In this document: positions 51,263 to 60,362 of the stretch, in pieces
Numbering within the stretch: the first letter of the stretch is position 1
Layout of the letters: every line of letters begins with the position of its first letter
From: Bacillota bacterium
GTDB taxonomy: Bacteria > Bacillota > SHA-98 > UBA4971
Assembly: GCA_024653485.1 (NCBI GenBank)
Contig: JANLFY010000003.1
Span: 48,686-112,685, forward strand
Direction: 5' to 3'
Length of the DNA: 64,000 nt
The notes under the pieces: model-generated
Databases searched by the model: none
Told to the model about the DNA's origin: nothing
What the model saw: only the letters and a program-made list of their open reading frames with translations
Program-made: the position numbers and the translations under genes

Positions 51263-52460
51263 CTCCCCGCTCTTGCCTCCTCTCCAGAGCTATGTCTTCT
51301 GTGGTCTCCATCGTCATCGTGAAAACGATCGCTCCGCCTTGAGAGTACCTAACGTCCTCCCTCACGTCAAGGATCTTGGCGCCAGATGGTAACCTTGCCT
51401 CAAGGGCACCTCGCGCTCTGGCGCGCGTCTCGGAAAGCACAGCCTCCCTGTCCAGCACCTCGACCCTTCGAGCGATCTCGCGATACGTGGTGACGTCCAC
51501 TCCGAACGAACTCCACACTCCGCCCCGGATGGGCACCCGGTACGAACTCCGTTCCTCCTCATAGTCGGTGAAGGGTGGCTCCTTCGGCCCGACCACCAAT
51601 GTGAGCGCACCCACCGTGAAGCGGCGCGTCGTCGCCACCCTGCCGGTCGCGCTTGCCACCTCCCGCACCAGCCTGAGCTCCTCCGAATGGGTTCGCCATA
51701 CTCTGCCCACCACGATGCCTCGAGCGTTCACGACCTCAACTGCTTCTCTTTCGCCGTGCCGGTCGTCTGCGCCACGAATGAGCCCTGCTATCAGCACTTG
51801 GCCCTTGGCTACCGTGTCACCCTCACTCACCAGGGGCTCCCCGGATAGCACTATCAAGTTCGTGACAAGCGCGTCTTCCGCCGCGACGACGTCGACCACT
51901 CCCGGGCTCACGTCGGGCAGAGTCTTCTCAGCCACCTCGATGCTGGCCATGGTCCCCTTGATGTGGACGGCTGCCCACGCGAGGCTGGGAAGGTCGGCCA
52001 GGATGCCCCTCGCAACCTCCCTGGAGTCGATGGATCTCTTCCACGCGCCGGGACGAAGTCCGTGCTTCTTTGCCAGCTCGAGCACGAGCGCGGGATCGGT
52101 CCTCTGGACTCCAGAGACGTCCACGAACCATACGAACGACGAGACCACGTAAAGGGTGACGGAAAAAAGCACCAGACCGGCTACGAGGCCCTTCCTCCTG
52201 GCAAGCCTCCGAACGAGGAAGGGCACGCCGATCTTTTCCTCGATCCTCCCTCGGCACCCCGTCTCGCGCAAAGCCTTCCCAAGAGAGGAAAGGTCGTGAA
52301 GATAGGCCCTTGCCACGAGGGAGCGGTCGTCAACCCTGGTTATGTCCCAGAGATCTATCCCACGCGCCAGGGCCGTGTTCACGAACTTCTCGAGGGCTCT
52401 TCCCTTGACTGTGATTATAACATAGCCCCTCAAGTATGGCCACAGGGCTGCGAGCAGCAC
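51240..52460 (-). CDS. yqfD: YqfD, sporulation protein
   Basis: Mother-cell membrane protein of the SigE regulon needed for efficient sporulation. The 406-residue product shows LRGYVIITVKGRALEKFVN at the start, one membrane helix (about 92-115, GLVAGLVLFSVTLYVVSSF), an external region with LRPGAWKRSIDSREVARGIL, LVSEGDTVAKGQVLIAGLI (biotinyl-like hairpin) and an end with ERSSYRVPIRGGVWSSFG. The start is a GTG with GGGGAGGGG six bases ahead. It follows yqfC by 30 bp. Confidence 0.93.
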   Translation of the reverse strand: MLLAALWPYLRGYVIITVKGRALEKFVNTALARGIDLWDITRVDDRSLVARAYLHDLSSLGKALRETGCRGRIEEKIGVPFLVRRLARRKGLVAGLVLFSVTLYVVSSFVWFVDVSGVQRTDPALVLELAKKHGLRPGAWKRSIDSREVARGILADLPSLAWAAVHIKGTMASIEVAEKTLPDVSPGVVDVVAAEDALVTNLIVLSGEPLVSEGDTVAKGQVLIAGLIRGADDRHGEREAVEVVNARGIVVGRVWRTHSEELRLVREVASATGRVATTRRFTVGALTLVVGPKEPPFTDYEEERSSYRVPIRGGVWSSFGVDVTTYREIARRVEVLDREAVLSETRARARGALEARLPSGAKILDVREDVRYSQGGAIVFTMTMETTEDIALERRQERGVERSDGS

Positions 52461-52490
52461 GAACCACCCCTCCCCCGTGCCGAGTGGCTG

Positions 52491-52760
52491 TCATTCCCAC
52501 AGTGTCACGCGGTATATGCGTCCTTCCACGGTCAGCTCTGTTTTCGTTATCCTGCTGATGGATAGGTCTCGGCCTTCCACAGAGACCTCGCCGCGGGAAG
52601 TGGCCACTCTCACGCGTTCCTGAGAGTACTCGATGAGGCCCTGATGGTTCTCCACGCAAAGCTGCACGTTGCCCATTACTACCAGCTTGGGCATATCGAG
52701 AAGGACGTTCTTGGGGATCTCGAAGAAGTCAGCGAGCTTTTCCTCCACTCGGCCGGCCAT
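52491..52760 (-). CDS. yqfC: YqfC, sporulation protein
   Basis: Small protein of the SigE regulon and partner of YqfD. The 89-residue product: FFEIPKNVLLDMPKLVVMGN, CVENHQGLIEYSQERVRVA and ISRITKTELTVEGRIYRVTL follow the family closely. The start at ATG 52760 is set by family length; GTG 52769 or ATG 52784 are alternatives, as the upstream GGGGGTGG could serve any. The 237 bp before it show no promoter I can name, though a SigE promoter is expected there. Confidence 0.92.
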   Translation of the reverse strand: MAGRVEEKLADFFEIPKNVLLDMPKLVVMGNVQLCVENHQGLIEYSQERVRVATSRGEVSVEGRDLSISRITKTELTVEGRIYRVTLWE

Positions 52761-52997
52761 GCCGTTCACGCCACCCCCACGCATCCTCTCCCACGTCCTG
52801 CGCGTTTCAGACTCGTTACCATGAACACTGCCGCGGTGCTGGCACAGTTCATTTGTATTCCCGCGGGCAAGGCAACTTGCTGCTGACATCGCCGGTCATA
52901 GCCAACCGAGTCCTGAGGGGGGAGGGGTCGCGTGGAGTCAATGGAAGCGTGAAAAACAGGGGCACGGGGAAGACGACAAAACCTCCTGCCTCGCGGC

Positions 52998-53600
52998 CTA
53001 CAGCCTCGCCCTGCGCCGGCGCGCAAGGGGAGGGCCGAGCACCTCGGCGAGCACTATCGCCCGGACGAGCTCTTCCGACGTAAGCAGCGCGGTGAAGCTC
53101 CGGCCAGCCGATTCCACAGCACTACTCGTCCGTGCCCCGCAAGAGCCCGCCGGGGTAGTGGAGGGGCGTTCCGTGGGGCGGCGCTCCGGCGAGGTCCCGC
53201 CCCACGCGGTCTCCAGGTACGACCGCGTGCCGTCACGCTCCCGAATTCCTTCCTCCGCCCATTCGAGGCTCGTTCCTTCGTCGGACGGGCGTTCGGCAGG
53301 AACGCACCGACGCGCCATCCTTTGGCCGCCTTCCCCCGGTTTTCCACGCACACCGGACGGTGGTTGCCCAATGTCGGGCGCAGAGCGGGCAGGAGGTGAA
53401 GGACAGGCTTCGGATGATCCCGCAGGGCGCTCTGGCGTCCCGAGAGCGTCGGTCATGTCCTCCCGATCCTCAACCGGCGGAATCTGCGGCCATGGAGCCC
53501 CCGCGCCCCTCGCCGCTCCCTGGCGGCCCCTCGCGAGACCGCCTATGACGGAGACCACCACGTAGAGCAACAGCAGGACCCCGAAGAAGGCGTCCATCAT
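52998..53600 (-). CDS. Hypothetical membrane-anchored protein, conserved next to floA
   Basis: A 200-residue protein with an N-terminal membrane helix (FFGVLLLLYVVVSVIGGLA), a long low-complexity middle rich in Pro, Gly, Arg, Glu and Ser (about 25-165), and a conserved short C-terminal motif (LVRAIVLAEVLGPPLARRR). Proteins with this ILGPP-type tail occur in the same position in other spore-forming Clostridia, so the tail is the probable functional part. Function unknown. It is 4 bp after the floA stop, so likely translated with it. Confidence 0.75.
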   Translation of the reverse strand: MMDAFFGVLLLLYVVVSVIGGLARGRQGAARGAGAPWPQIPPVEDREDMTDALGTPERPAGSSEACPSPPARSAPDIGQPPSGVRGKPGEGGQRMARRCVPAERPSDEGTSLEWAEEGIRERDGTRSYLETAWGGTSPERRPTERPSTTPAGSCGARTSSAVESAGRSFTALLTSEELVRAIVLAEVLGPPLARRRRARL

Positions 53601-53604
53601 GTCA

Positions 53605-54618
53605 TCACTTCTCTTTCTCGTCTTCCACCGGTCGCGAATCGACTGCGTCTTTCGGCTCGCTCACGCTGGCTATCGACTGCCTCATGCGCGTGTCCGCCAG
53701 AACGTTCTGGAGCTGGTAATAGTCCAGCACTCCGAGCTTGCCCGACCGTAACGCCTCCGCCAGCGCCTTTGGCACCTCAGCCTCCGCCTGAACCACCCTC
53801 GCCCGCATCTCCTGCACTTGTGCCTTCATCTCCTGCTCGCGGGCGAGTGCCGCAAACCTCCGCTCCGCCGCTTTCGCCTGGGCTATGTTCTTGTCCGCTT
53901 CCGCCTGGTCCATCTGGAGCTGCGCCCCGATGTTCCTCCCGACGTCGACGTCGGCGATGTCTATGGACAGTATCTCGAACGCCGTGCCGGCGTCCAGGCC
54001 TTTGCTCAGCACGGTGCGGGATATCTTGTCGGGGTTCTCCAAGACTTCCTTGTGACTTTCCGCCGATCCGACAGTCGTGACCACGCCTTCCCCTACCCGA
54101 GCTATTATCGTGGCTTCGCCGGCTCCGCCTACGAGCCTGTCGATGTTGGCGCGCACCGTCACTCGCGCCTTGGCCTTGAGTTCGATCCCGTCCTTCGCTA
54201 CAGCGGCCACCACGGGCGTCTCTATCACTTTCGGGTTCACGCTCATCTGTACGGCCTCAAGGACGTTCCTACCAGCTAAGTCTATGGCACACGCCCGCTC
54301 GAACGACAAGTTGATTTCCGCCCTCTGAGCTGCGATGAGAGCGTCGACCACTCTATCGACGTTGCCACCCGCTAGAAAGTGCGCCTCCAGCTTGTCCACG
54401 CTCACCTGTAGGCCGGCCTTCACCGCCTTGATGAGAGGCATGATGATCCGCCCGGGTGGGACGCGTCGCAACCTCATGCCCACCAAAGTGAAGATACCCA
54501 CGTGCACCCCGGCTGCCCACGCGGACACCCACAGGCCGACCGGCACGAAGTTTAGCAGAACGAGCAAACCTGCGACTACCAAGACAGGCAGGATCATTAG
54601 GGCGTATGCCGCTCCCAT
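53605..54618 (-). CDS. floA: FloA, flotillin-like membrane scaffold protein
   Basis: Organises functional membrane microdomains with NfeD partners. The 337-residue product has a membrane-hairpin N-terminus ([20 protein letters not shown]), the PHB-type domain with [28 protein letters not shown] broken around residues 150-180, [28 protein letters not shown] and the EA-repeat coiled coil [20 protein letters not shown]. Length matches Bacillus YqfA. nfeD directly upstream is the conserved partner. Confidence 0.96.
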   Translation of the reverse strand: MGAAYALMILPVLVVAGLLVLLNFVPVGLWVSAWAAGVHVGIFTLVGMRLRRVPPGRIIMPLIKAVKAGLQVSVDKLEAHFLAGGNVDRVVDALIAAQRAEINLSFERACAIDLAGRNVLEAVQMSVNPKVIETPVVAAVAKDGIELKAKARVTVRANIDRLVGGAGEATIIARVGEGVVTTVGSAESHKEVLENPDKISRTVLSKGLDAGTAFEILSIDIADVDVGRNIGAQLQMDQAEADKNIAQAKAAERRFAALAREQEMKAQVQEMRARVVQAEAEVPKALAEALRSGKLGVLDYYQLQNVLADTRMRQSIASVSEPKDAVDSRPVEDEKEK

Positions 54619-54676
54619 TCACATTACCTCCCGGTTGAGCTTGTGGTACAGACTCCAGTGATGATCCACGAATCCT

Positions 54677-56038
54677 CTATCCAACTGATTTTGCGCTCTC
54701 CTCGTGAACGCGCACGACGATGCGCGGTCCTGCGATGTCCACTACCTCCACAGCAGCGTCCTTCGCGATGAACTCACCCTCCGACACCGCGTCAAGCCTG
54801 GTGCCGTCCACGATTATGGTGCCACTGGGGCGCAGTGCGGTAAGCGCCCTTCCCACGCGTCCAAGGTATGCGCCGCGCTCAGGCGCCGTGATGTAGCCTT
54901 CGCGCGCGCCCTGGACCGTCTTTAGCACTAGTCGCCCGATGAACGGTGATCCGCTCAGGTACCTAAAGGCCGCCGCCACGACCACCGCAGAGATCGCCGA
55001 AGAGAGCGAGATGACCAGCAAGGCCTGACGGAAGTCCCCGAAGCTCAACACGATCGAGGCAAGGGTGGCGGCGGCCCCTGCGAAGCCCGCGACCCCGAAC
55101 CCGGGCACCACAAAAGCCTCCACCAGGAGAAGCACGAAGCCGAGCACGAAAAGGGCCACAACCTCCCAGCCAGCGATGCCCGCGATCATTCTGCCGCCGA
55201 AGAAGAGTCCCAGGGCAACCACGCCCGCGGTGCCTGGAACTCCCCAACCGGGGGAGGCCATCTCGAAGAGGAGGCCCAGAAAACCCAAGGTAAGGAGGAT
55301 GGAGCTCACCGTGGTCTCCGTCAGGAACCTCGCGACTTTCTCGGCCGAGGTTTGCCGCACCTCCACAATCCTCGCGCCGGGGAACCCGAATTCCCGCAGG
55401 ACCTCGATCCTGTTGGCTGCCACCGCGTCTGCGATGCCGTGTTCCCTCGCCTTCTGCGCGGTAAGCGTCAAGACCTTGCCCGGCTCAGTGAGGCCCTCAA
55501 TGGCCACGTCAGCGTCCACCATGGCCGCGGCCACTCGGGGGTCACGCCCCCTAGCCTGGGCGGTTGCCTCGAACTCGCCGCGGAGCGCGGAGATGGCTTT
55601 GGGGTCCTTCGGGACGGTCTCGGCGGCGCCAATACTGGCACCCGGAGCCATCGCGATACGCTCCGCAGCGAGCGTGATGAGCGCGCCCGCAGACCACGCT
55701 CTTCCTTTTACGAAGGATATTGACGGCACCTCCTGGTCGAGGACCATGTCGCGTATCTCGATGGCAGCGTCGACGCGCCCTCCGAAAGTGTCCACTTCCA
55801 TGAGCACGCAAACGGCCCCGGCAGCCTGTGCGGCTCTGATCCCCCTCCTGATGTACGCCGCGAGGCCCGGCTCGACGGGCCCTTGCACCTTCAACACGTA
55901 CACGGTCGAACCGCCCTCGACCTGCTGCGCGAGGGCCTGGTTGCCCGGCCACACGTGTGCCGTCGGCACGTGGACGAGCACTCCGGCCAACGTGAGGGCG
56001 AGAAGAATCGCACCGGTCTTGTAGCGTGCGCGCGTCAT
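54677..56038 (-). CDS. NfeD-type membrane protein with ClpP-class protease domain
   Basis: Long-form NfeD (YqeZ-like), 453 residues: a signal helix (GAILLALTLAGVLVHV), a ClpP-class serine protease domain (about 45-230, with MEVDTFGGRVDAAIEI and the catalytic Ser in RAWSAGALITLAAERI), four to five membrane helices (about 245-375), and a C-terminal OB-fold (GRVGRALTALRPSGTIIVDG). It probably cleaves membrane-associated peptides and is targeted by FloA. The start is the ATG at 56038, with GAGGTG six bases upstream; the frame is open to 56128. Confidence 0.94.
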   Translation of the reverse strand: MTRARYKTGAILLALTLAGVLVHVPTAHVWPGNQALAQQVEGGSTVYVLKVQGPVEPGLAAYIRRGIRAAQAAGAVCVLMEVDTFGGRVDAAIEIRDMVLDQEVPSISFVKGRAWSAGALITLAAERIAMAPGASIGAAETVPKDPKAISALRGEFEATAQARGRDPRVAAAMVDADVAIEGLTEPGKVLTLTAQKAREHGIADAVAANRIEVLREFGFPGARIVEVRQTSAEKVARFLTETTVSSILLTLGFLGLLFEMASPGWGVPGTAGVVALGLFFGGRMIAGIAGWEVVALFVLGFVLLLVEAFVVPGFGVAGFAGAAATLASIVLSFGDFRQALLVISLSSAISAVVVAAAFRYLSGSPFIGRLVLKTVQGAREGYITAPERGAYLGRVGRALTALRPSGTIIVDGTRLDAVSEGEFIAKDAAVEVVDIAGPRIVVRVHEESAKSVG

Positions 56039-56088
56039 GCGACACCTCAGTCCACTTTGGCTTAGTACCCTGAGTTTCGGCCCGAAAT

Positions 56089-56123
56089 GGGTGATGCCCG
56101 ACGGAAGACGTCGGGCATCACCC
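56089..56123 (-). terminator. Strong hairpin after rpsU
   Basis: A perfect 15-bp stem (GGGTGATGCCCGACG and its complement) with a 5-base loop, beginning 13 bases after the rpsU stop and followed by ATTTCGG on the minus strand. The short T-run suggests partial termination, reducing floA-yqf expression relative to rpsU. Confidence 0.6.
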
Positions 56124-56135
56124 GCCATGCCAATC

Positions 56136-56315
56136 CTAGTAACGGAACCTGCGCTTCCGTGCAGCCTCCGACTTCTTCTTCCTCCGCACGCTCGGCTTCT
56201 CGTAATGCTCGTGCTTCCTTAGTTCAGCGAAGACTCCCGACCTCTGGCACTCCCGCTTGAACCTGCGGAGCGCGCTATCGAGGGATTCGTTTTTTCCTAC
56301 ACGTACTTCCGACAT
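56136..56315 (-). CDS. rpsU: Ribosomal protein bS21
   Basis: Small 30S protein near the anti-Shine-Dalgarno region, important for initiation. The 59-residue product: [40 protein letters not shown] and a basic end. The start is the ATG at 56315, with GGGAGGGAG before it. A full promoter lies 113 bp upstream. In many Firmicutes yqeY follows rpsU; here nfeD follows, with no yqeY. Confidence 0.97.
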   Translation of the reverse strand: MSEVRVGKNESLDSALRRFKRECQRSGVFAELRKHEHYEKPSVRRKKKSEAARKRRFRY

Positions 56316-56427
56316 CCGATCTCCCTCCCTCCGCAACCACGATGTTTACCCGACGGTGCTGCGACTCAACGCAGCCGTTTGTGGCGGCGGAGACCAGTCG
56401 GGCACTTGCCGAGAAGATCTACGCCCG

Positions 56428-56457
56428 ATTATACCCCAGCGCTCGACCACATGTCAA
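56428..56457 (-). promoter_or_regulatory. Consensus SigA promoter of rpsU
   Basis: TTGACA (56452-56457), 18-base spacer and TATAAT (56428-56433) on the minus strand, both perfect. The leader of about 105 bases to the rpsU start has no obvious regulatory fold. It makes rpsU independent of the HIT-to-chaperonin operon. Confidence 0.85.
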
Positions 56458-56584
56458 CGCCGCACAGTGCGCGCGTGCGCCCGCGTGTCTGCGCGGCCAC
56501 CCCGCCATCTGTCGCCACGCCGCGCCCGTTCGCGGCTCGGCACGACCTCATGCCTCGCGAGCTGCGTTTGCGCTTGCCGACGAC

Positions 56585-56971
56585 TCATCCGGGAGGCCAC
56601 CCAAACCTCCTGCCTCCGAGAAGGTGGAAGTGGATGTGGAAGACGCTCTGACCCGCCAGCTCGCCGCAGTTTCCGACCACGCGAAAGCCGCCCTCGGCCC
56701 CGAGAGTCGACGCGAGCTTCGCTGCAACGACCAGGACATGTCCTGCCAAGCCCTCGTCCTCCTCGCGCAGGTCGGCGAGGGCACTTACATGCCGCTTCGG
56801 AATGACTAGCACATGGATGGGCGCCTGAGGGTTGATGTCGCGGAAGGCAAGAGTTCGGTCGTCTTCGTACACCACGTCCGCCGGAATCTCGCGCCTCGCG
56901 ATCCTGCAGAACAGGCACCCCCCGTACACGTCCCCCGCGCTCGGGCCAGCCTTGGTGTCGGCAGTCCTCAT
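56585..56971 (-). CDS. HIT family nucleotide hydrolase
   Basis: A 128-residue Hint-type protein that hydrolyses nucleoside phosphoramidates or dinucleotides. The zinc-like pair in GGCLFCRIARREIPADVV, FRDINPQAPIHVLVIPKRH and the triad HIHFHLLGGR are clear. It lies 20 bp after mtaB. Confidence 0.94.
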   Translation of the reverse strand: MRTADTKAGPSAGDVYGGCLFCRIARREIPADVVYEDDRTLAFRDINPQAPIHVLVIPKRHVSALADLREEDEGLAGHVLVVAAKLASTLGAEGGFRVVGNCGELAGQSVFHIHFHLLGGRRFGWPPG

Positions 56972-56991
56972 CGTAGTCCCCCCCTCGTCAG

Positions 56992-58386
56992 TTATAAGTT
57001 CTCCCTGACCGTCCCCGATCCTCCCTGTGAGCCCACAGGTGGAGAAAGTCTTCTCGCGGTCACCCCATCCGGACAGGCACCCACGACGGTCACGGGAACG
57101 ATGTCCCCGATCTCGCTCGCGCGGGTCGCCTCCTCTAGCAACTGGATCCTCACGTAGGTGCTTCCTAGACCCTCCACGACGACGCGATCGCCTCGCTCCC
57201 GACCCTCCACGAGGACGTCCTCACGTAGTCCTACCAGGCTCTTGTGGAACCTGAACCCAAGCTCGCGACCCAGCGCTATCATGGCCTCGCTTCGTGCGTG
57301 TTTTGTGGCGTGGTCCACCTGAGGCGTCATGCGCGCGGCGCGAGTGCCAGGCCTGGGGGAGTACGCAAACACGTGCATCTTCGTAAATCCGACGCGCCTC
57401 GCAAACTCGAACGAGCGCGCAAACCTCTCCTCGGTTTCGCCCGGAAAGCCGACCATCACATCGGTAGTGATCCCCACGGGGGAGATCGCGTCCCGAATCC
57501 GGGCTATTACACGCTCGTAGTCGGACGTCCGGTATCTCCTGTTCATCATGACTAGGACCTCGTTGTCGCCGCTCTGAAGAGGTATGTGGAAGTGCTTCGC
57601 CACCCTAGGGAGGGAGGCCACGGCCCTTATCAGAGGCTCGTCCACGTCAAGGGGCTCCACCGAGCTCAGCCTCACCCGACCGAGACCCTCCACCTCGTGT
57701 ACGCGCTCCACGAGCCACGCGAGGCCCGGCCTGTCACCGGTGTCCAGCGGGTCCAGGTCCTTTCCGTACGCGCCCAGGTGGATACCGGTCAGGACGATCT
57801 CTTTGTAGCCTGAGTTCACAAACCTTCGTACCTCTGATAGTACACACTCCGGACGGCGGCTCCTTGACGCCCCACGGGCGTGTGGGACCCTACAGTAAGA
57901 GCAGAACTCATCGCATCCCTCCTGGACCTTGATGAACGCGCGGGTCCTGGCGCGCGCCCCCGCAGCGACGGGAAGCTCCTCGAAGCGGCCGCTGGGGCGA
58001 CCCCGCCCTACCTCGACCACGGGTCCCCCTCCGTCCAGGACCCGCTCGACCAGGTCCACGAGTCGTCCCCTCTCCAGAATCCCCGCCACTACGTCCACGC
58101 CAGGTATGGCGGCGACCTCCTCGGGTGCTACCTGCGCGTAACATCCAACAACGGCGACCACCGCCGACGGATTCCGGCGCCTTGCCCGGCGGATGGCCTG
58201 CCTTGATTTCTTCTCACTCGCGCTCGTGACGGTGCACGTGTTTATGCAGTATACGTCCGCCGCAGAATCGAAGTCCACTATGTCGTAACCGCGCTCCCGG
58301 AAGAGCGTGGCCAGGCTTTCGGTATCGCACTGGTTCACCTTGCACCCCAAGGTGAAGAAGGCGCATTTTCGTGCACTCGAAGGCAA
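56992..58386 (-). CDS. mtaB: MtaB, tRNA t6A37 methylthiotransferase
   Basis: Radical-SAM enzyme that makes ms2t6A37 in ANN-reading tRNAs. It has 464 residues: an N-terminal cluster domain (FFTLGCKVNQCDTE, CYAQVAPEEVAAIPGV), radical-SAM motif CDEFCSYCRVPHARG, LSSVEPLDVDEPL, FHIPLQSGDNEVLVMMNRRY and a TRAM domain at the end (VGLREDVLVEGRERGD). Two [4Fe-4S] clusters are expected. It abuts rsmE without a gap. Confidence 0.95.
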   Translation of the reverse strand: MPSSARKCAFFTLGCKVNQCDTESLATLFRERGYDIVDFDSAADVYCINTCTVTSASEKKSRQAIRRARRRNPSAVVAVVGCYAQVAPEEVAAIPGVDVVAGILERGRLVDLVERVLDGGGPVVEVGRGRPSGRFEELPVAAGARARTRAFIKVQEGCDEFCSYCRVPHARGASRSRRPECVLSEVRRFVNSGYKEIVLTGIHLGAYGKDLDPLDTGDRPGLAWLVERVHEVEGLGRVRLSSVEPLDVDEPLIRAVASLPRVAKHFHIPLQSGDNEVLVMMNRRYRTSDYERVIARIRDAISPVGITTDVMVGFPGETEERFARSFEFARRVGFTKMHVFAYSPRPGTRAARMTPQVDHATKHARSEAMIALGRELGFRFHKSLVGLREDVLVEGRERGDRVVVEGLGSTYVRIQLLEEATRASEIGDIVPVTVVGACPDGVTARRLSPPVGSQGGSGTVRENL

Positions 58387-59172
58387 TTACCCCATCTCCC
58401 CGGCCTCGTACAGGACGATGGACGCGACCACGAGCCCCGCCGTCTCCGTCCTCAGTATCCTCGGACCGAGCCCACACGTCACTGCTCCCAACTCCACTGC
58501 CTGGGCGACTTCCTCTCTAGAAAACCCGCCCTCTGGCCCGATCAGGATCACTATGTCCCGGGCATGAGAACACCCCTTGACAACGTCGCGGATGCCCCTC
58601 GATCTCTCCAGCTCCCAGGGCATCAGCACAAGCCGACTACCGGGAGCACCTTCTCCCGACCCTGACATGGAAGCCGTCCGCCTGACGGCGTCTAGGAAGC
58701 TCTCTATGGCGAGGACGTCCGGCACGCGCTGCCTCCCGGACTGCCGTGAGGCCTCGCGAGCGATCCGCCTCCACCTCTCCAACCGCTTCGCGGCTCCCGC
58801 CTGGTCCGGCCGAGCCACTGTGCGCTCCGTGACCACCGGGACGAAGCGGCTGACCCCGATCTCAGTGTTCTTCCTGACGACTTCGTCCATCTTGTCCCCT
58901 TTGGGCAGCCCCTGGACGATGGTAATGAATACAGAGGGCTCGCGGCATACGTCGCTGCCCTCTGCCAAGACCACCAACACCTCATCGGCCCGGGCCGCCG
59001 CGATAAGCCCGCGGTGCTCGATCCCGGCCCCGTCAACAGCAGCGATCTCATCGCCGGGCCCGAGTCTCAGGACGCGGAGAATGTGGCGGGCGTCCTGGCC
59101 TGTTATTGCAACCGTGGATCCGGGTACGGCGACCCCCGGCACGAAGAACCTCGGACGTTCTCGGTCACGCAT
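58387..59172 (-). CDS. rsmE: 16S rRNA m3U1498 methyltransferase
   Basis: SPOUT-class methyltransferase. [16 protein letters not shown] starts the PUA-like domain; the knot has [16 protein letters not shown] and [20 protein letters not shown]. The start is set at the ATG at 59172 (261 residues), which overlaps dnaJ by 8 bp; the open frame to 59223 would overlap more. In many Firmicutes prmA lies between dnaJ and rsmE; here prmA is absent. Confidence 0.95.
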   Translation of the reverse strand: MRDRERPRFFVPGVAVPGSTVAITGQDARHILRVLRLGPGDEIAAVDGAGIEHRGLIAAARADEVLVVLAEGSDVCREPSVFITIVQGLPKGDKMDEVVRKNTEIGVSRFVPVVTERTVARPDQAGAAKRLERWRRIAREASRQSGRQRVPDVLAIESFLDAVRRTASMSGSGEGAPGSRLVLMPWELERSRGIRDVVKGCSHARDIVILIGPEGGFSREEVAQAVELGAVTCGLGPRILRTETAGLVVASIVLYEAGEMG

Positions 59173-60316
59173 GGCGCTCCCAGGCGTCGCGGACCTTCTG
59201 GAAGAAGCCTCTTGGTTCGTCATCGGCTCTATTGCCGCCGCGCAGTTTGGAAAGCTCGCGGATGAGCTCTTTCTCTTTCTCCGTGAGCCTCGTGGGAGTC
59301 ACCACCCTCACCCTCACGTATTGGTCCCCGCGTGAACCGCCGCGCACGTCCGGAATACCCTTCCCCCGCAAGCGGAAGGCCGTGCCGGTCTGAGTCCCTT
59401 CAGGGACGCGGAGCGTGGCCCTGCCTTCGAGCGCGGGAACCTCCACCTCGTCACCGAGAGCTGCTTGCCAGATGCTTATGGGTATCTCGCACACTATGTC
59501 GTTGCCGTCTCGCTGGAATACCTCATGAGGCCTCACGGTTATGAACACGAACAGGTCGCCTGGCGGCCCGCCCCGTAGACCCGCTTCTCCCTCGCCTGCC
59601 ACCCGCACGCGCATCCCGGAGTCGACCCCTGCGGGGACTTTCACCCTTATCTTCTTGCGCTTGCGTACCCTGCCGCGTCCCTGGCACGCCGAGCACGGCG
59701 AATCGATCACCCTGCCTTCGCCTCCACACCGAGGGCACGTCGTGATGCTCGTGAACCTTCCGAACGCGGTGGTCCGCACCTGGGCTGTCTGGCCCCGGCC
59801 TCCACACACCGGACACGTGATGGGCGAGGTCCCGGGTTTGGCGCCGGTGCCGCCGCAAGTCGGGCAAGCCTCCAGCCGCACCACCTCGATGTCCCTCTCC
59901 AGACCGAAGGCGGCCTCCTCCAGGGAGATCTCGAGATCATATCGGAGGTCGGCACCTCTCTCCGGACCCGGTCTTGCGGCCCTCTGTGCGCCGAAACCGC
60001 CTCCGAAGAACATGTCGAAGATGCTGTCGAACGAGGTGCCGAAGTCTCCGAAATCCCAACCGCCCATGCCTCCACCCGGTCCTGCGCCTGCCCCATCCGC
60101 GGCATGGCCGAACTGGTCGTACTGACGGCGCTTTTCGGGGTCGGAGAGCACCTCGTACGCCTCGTTGATCTCCTTGAACTTCTCCTCAGCGGACGGATCC
60201 TCTTTGTTCATGTCTGGGTGGTACTTCCTCGCAAGCTTCCGGAAGGCCTTCTTGATCTCCTCCTGGCTTGCGTTCCTGTCCACACCCAAGACTTCATAGT
60301 AATCGCGCTTTGCCAA
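59165..60316 (-). CDS. dnaJ: DnaJ (Hsp40) chaperone
   Basis: Co-chaperone that delivers clients to DnaK and stimulates its ATPase. It has 383 residues: J-domain with [11 protein letters not shown] (HPD), a Gly-rich region, four CxxCxGxG-type zinc repeats ([32 protein letters not shown]) and the C-terminal substrate domains. It starts 46 bp after dnaK. Type I DnaJ, complete. Confidence 0.97.
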   Translation of the reverse strand: MAKRDYYEVLGVDRNASQEEIKKAFRKLARKYHPDMNKEDPSAEEKFKEINEAYEVLSDPEKRRQYDQFGHAADGAGAGPGGGMGGWDFGDFGTSFDSIFDMFFGGGFGAQRAARPGPERGADLRYDLEISLEEAAFGLERDIEVVRLEACPTCGGTGAKPGTSPITCPVCGGRGQTAQVRTTAFGRFTSITTCPRCGGEGRVIDSPCSACQGRGRVRKRKKIRVKVPAGVDSGMRVRVAGEGEAGLRGGPPGDLFVFITVRPHEVFQRDGNDIVCEIPISIWQAALGDEVEVPALEGRATLRVPEGTQTGTAFRLRGKGIPDVRGGSRGDQYVRVRVVTPTRLTEKEKELIRELSKLRGGNRADDEPRGFFQKVRDAWERHA

Positions 60317-60362
60317 CTTTCACACCCCTGAGCATGCGGCAACCGGGCCGCAAGATGGGGGC

